From: an uncultured Collinsella sp.
GTDB lineage: Bacteria; Actinomycetota; Coriobacteriia; Coriobacteriales; Coriobacteriaceae
Assembly: GCA_900542825.1 (NCBI GenBank)
Contig: UQOY01000027.1
Location: 1-6,266, forward strand
Length of the DNA stretch: 6,266 bases
Direction of reading: 5' to 3'
Shown here: piece by piece, positions 4,667 through 6,266 of the stretch
Layout of the letters: each line of letters opens with the position of its first letter
Numbering within the stretch: the stretch's first letter is position 1
Made by a program: the position numbers and the translations under genes
Notes under the pieces: model-generated
Seen by the model: only the letters and a program-made list of their open reading frames with translations
What the model was told of the DNA's origin: nothing
Databases searched by the model: none

Positions 4667-6061
4667 ATGTGCAATGTTTCGCTCAACGGTACGCAGCCGT
4701 CAGACGCCTCCCTGCGTGTGCTACATGCGCTCGAGGCAGCCGGTCTTGAGGCGTGGTTCGTGGGCGGTTGGGTACGTGACGCCCTGATGGGACGCCCCAG
4801 CCACGATGTTGACATGTGCTGCAGTGGTCTGTGGCAGGAGTCCAAGGCGGCGCTCGAGGCCGCCGGCATTGTGGTAGTTGAGTCGGGCATTAAATTTGGC
4901 GGCATCACGGCCATTTGCGATGGCGAGCGTATTGAGGTCACGACGTATCGCCTGGACGGCTTTTACACCGATGGCCGCCATCCTCAGAGTGTGGAGCGTG
5001 CGGCGTTGCTTGAGGATGATCTGGCGCGTCGTGACTTTACCGTCAATGCCATGGCTTGGCATCCGCAGCGCGGTCTTGTCGACCGGTACGATGGTCAAGG
5101 CGACCTGGAGCGCAAGCTGATCCGCGCCGTCGGAGATCCCAAGCGTCGCTTTAACGAGGATGCGCTTCGCATGCTGCGCGCTGTGCGTTTTGCCTGCCGC
5201 CTGGATTTTATGATCGAGCCTAAGACTAAACAGGCGCTTGCCGAATGCTCGCCGCTACTCGATGCCGTGGCACGCGAGCGCGTGGGCATTGAGCTCGAAG
5301 GCATTCTTTCGACCGGTCATGGGGGAGACGCGATGCTGCGCTATCCCGAGCTTATTTGTTCCGCCGTGCCCGAGCTTGCGCCGGCTCGCGGGTTTGACCA
5401 GCGCAGCGTCTACCATGCCTTTAATGTTTACGAGCATATCGCTCGCGTGTTGACGGTGGCGGGGGAGTTGGCGCTGTGTGACGGCGTGGCGCCTTCGTCG
5501 AGTTTAATGTGGGCAGCGTTTTTGCACGACGTCTCCAAGCCCGATTGCTTTACGGTCGACCATGCTGGCAGCGGTCACTTTTACGGTCATCCCGAGCTTG
5601 GCGCCAAGAAGGCGCGCGTCATTATGGATCGCCTGGCGCTTTCACACGATTTGGTTCGCGATGTGTGCCTGCTTATCAAGTATCACGATAAGCCGCTGCG
5701 CCCCGAGCGCTCTTGTTTGCTCAATATGATGCGCTTGCTTTCGGGCGAGGGTATCGACACGCCGCGTCTGATTGACGAGCTTATGGATCTTAAACGTGCC
5801 GATACGCTGGGCAAGGCGCCATCATGCTTTTATTACGTCGAGACGATCGAGGAGATGCGCACGCTCGCCCATGATTTATTGGAGGCGGGGGAGCCCTATA
5901 CGCTCAAGATGCTTGCTATCAACGGCGGCGACCTGATTCGTGCCGGCTTCAAGCCCGGGCCGGAACTGGGGCAGCTGCTCAACGCCGCCCTTGACGCCGT
6001 GATCGAGGATAACATCCCCAACGAGCGCGAAGCCCTTCTTGCTCACCTGCACCTGGGGTAG
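4667..6061 (+). CDS. cca: CCA tRNA nucleotidyltransferase with HD domain
   Basis: The enzyme (EC 2.7.7.72) adds or repairs the 3' CCA end of tRNAs using CTP and ATP. This 464-residue product is a class II nucleotidyltransferase. The head domain has GGWVRD (33-38) followed by the metal-binding pair Asp47 and Asp49 in SHDVDM. RRD (121-123) in ARRDFTVNAM is the sugar-recognising motif. EDALR (164-168) matches the nucleotide-selecting EDxxR motif. A C-terminal HD domain has His257, His287-Asp288, His308 and His340-Asp341, so extra phosphohydrolase activity is possible. The C-terminal segment GFKPGPELGQLL is typical of the CCA-adding branch. AGGAGG (4653-4658) is 8 bases before the ATG. It appears to be a single-gene unit. 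Codon choice is looser than in the pts genes (more TTT, GAT and CGT), as expected for lower expression. Poly(A) polymerase is the main alternative but is less likely in this type of organism. Confidence 0.93.
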   Translation: MCNVSLNGTQPSDASLRVLHALEAAGLEAWFVGGWVRDALMGRPSHDVDMCCSGLWQESKAALEAAGIVVVESGIKFGGITAICDGERIEVTTYRLDGFYTDGRHPQSVERAALLEDDLARRDFTVNAMAWHPQRGLVDRYDGQGDLERKLIRAVGDPKRRFNEDALRMLRAVRFACRLDFMIEPKTKQALAECSPLLDAVARERVGIELEGILSTGHGGDAMLRYPELICSAVPELAPARGFDQRSVYHAFNVYEHIARVLTVAGELALCDGVAPSSSLMWAAFLHDVSKPDCFTVDHAGSGHFYGHPELGAKKARVIMDRLALSHDLVRDVCLLIKYHDKPLRPERSCLLNMMRLLSGEGIDTPRLIDELMDLKRADTLGKAPSCFYYVETIEEMRTLAHDLLEAGEPYTLKMLAINGGDLIRAGFKPGPELGQLLNAALDAVIEDNIPNEREALLAHLHLG

Positions 6062-6149
6062 CCTTCGGTTCCATTCCAAATGAGCTACCTATTTGACCTG
6101 CGTGTTCCATAACCTCCCGACAAAAATTTGGGCAATTTGGAATTTCTTC

Positions 6150-6178
6150 TTGCGCTCGCGTTTTTTGTCCCGTAATAT
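6150..6178 (+). promoter_or_regulatory. Promoter of the tRNA-Glu gene
   Basis: TTGCGC (6150-6155) and TAATAT (6173-6178) are separated by exactly 17 bases, which fits a housekeeping sigma factor. Transcription would start near 6185, leaving about 28 bases of 5' leader for RNase P to remove. The -10 hexamer is the same as the one proposed for ptsH. Confidence 0.6.
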
Positions 6179-6212
6179 ATTTCTTTGCAGCACGGCAGTG
6201 CAGATGTCATGT

Positions 6213-6266
6213 GGCCCGTTCGTCTAGCGGTTTAGGACGCCGCCCTCTCAAGGCGGAGATCACCAG
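6213..6266 (+). tRNA. tRNA-Glu (anticodon CUC), 5' part only
   Basis: The sequence follows the tRNA-Glu pattern: acceptor strand GGCCCGT (6213-6219), D-arm GTCT...AGGAC (6222-6238), and anticodon stem CCGCC/GGCGG (6240-6244 and 6252-6256) around loop CTCTCAA. The anticodon CTC at 6247-6249 reads GAG, the dominant glutamate codon in the genes here. The variable region AGATC and first T-stem strand ACCAG follow. The window ends before the T loop, the acceptor 3' strand and the CCA region, so the 3' end, and whether CCA is encoded, cannot be seen. Confidence 0.93.

Noticed and set aside
1..6266. CRISPR array, insertion sequence, prophage, attachment site or defence system.
   Set aside because: No regularly spaced repeats, transposase or integrase motifs, or target-site duplications were seen. 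A tRNA 3' end that could act as an attachment site is outside the window.

Overview
The window looks like a stretch of chromosome from a high-GC Gram-positive gut bacterium, most likely a member of the Coriobacteriia such as Collinsella. I infer this from the GC-rich codon choice (Lys almost always AAG, Glu mostly GAG), the protein sequences, strong Gram-positive-type ribosome binding sites and the tRNA-Glu sequence. The lineage is recognition, not a database result. Every gene I can support is on the + strand.

Layout: positions 1-21 form a hairpin, probably the end of an upstream gene. Positions 22-214 carry no gene that I can see; they hold a candidate promoter and a leader hairpin. ptsH (HPr, 215-478) is followed by a terminator-like hairpin and then ptsI (Enzyme I, 612-2315). 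A 74-base gap with a GC-rich hairpin leads to a PfkB-family sugar-phosphate kinase (2390-3322), which ends at one or two intrinsic terminators. A second, paralogous PfkB kinase (3540-4472) has its own candidate promoter and a very strong terminator. The tRNA CCA-adding enzyme (cca, 4667-6061) stands alone. The last 55 bases are the 5' part of a tRNA-Glu(CUC) gene with its own promoter, cut by the window edge.

How the genes work together: Enzyme I takes phosphate from PEP and passes it to HPr His15, which feeds sugar-specific EII transporters. No EII gene lies in the window. The two kinases beside these general PTS genes would act on sugar phosphates delivered by PTS uptake. Fructose-1-phosphate is the first guess; tagatose-6-phosphate or fructose-6-phosphate are alternatives. 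cca matures or repairs tRNA 3' ends and has no obvious link to the sugar genes.

This is mainly a housekeeping region and I do not see a new defence, mobile or biosynthetic system. The most interesting points are shared departures from PfkB consensus motifs in both kinases (CAGD instead of GAGD, NGKG instead of GGKG), a Gln-to-Gly change in a conserved Enzyme I active-site loop, Pro after Ser46 in HPr, and several RNA hairpins that may set the relative expression of ptsH, ptsI and the first kinase.
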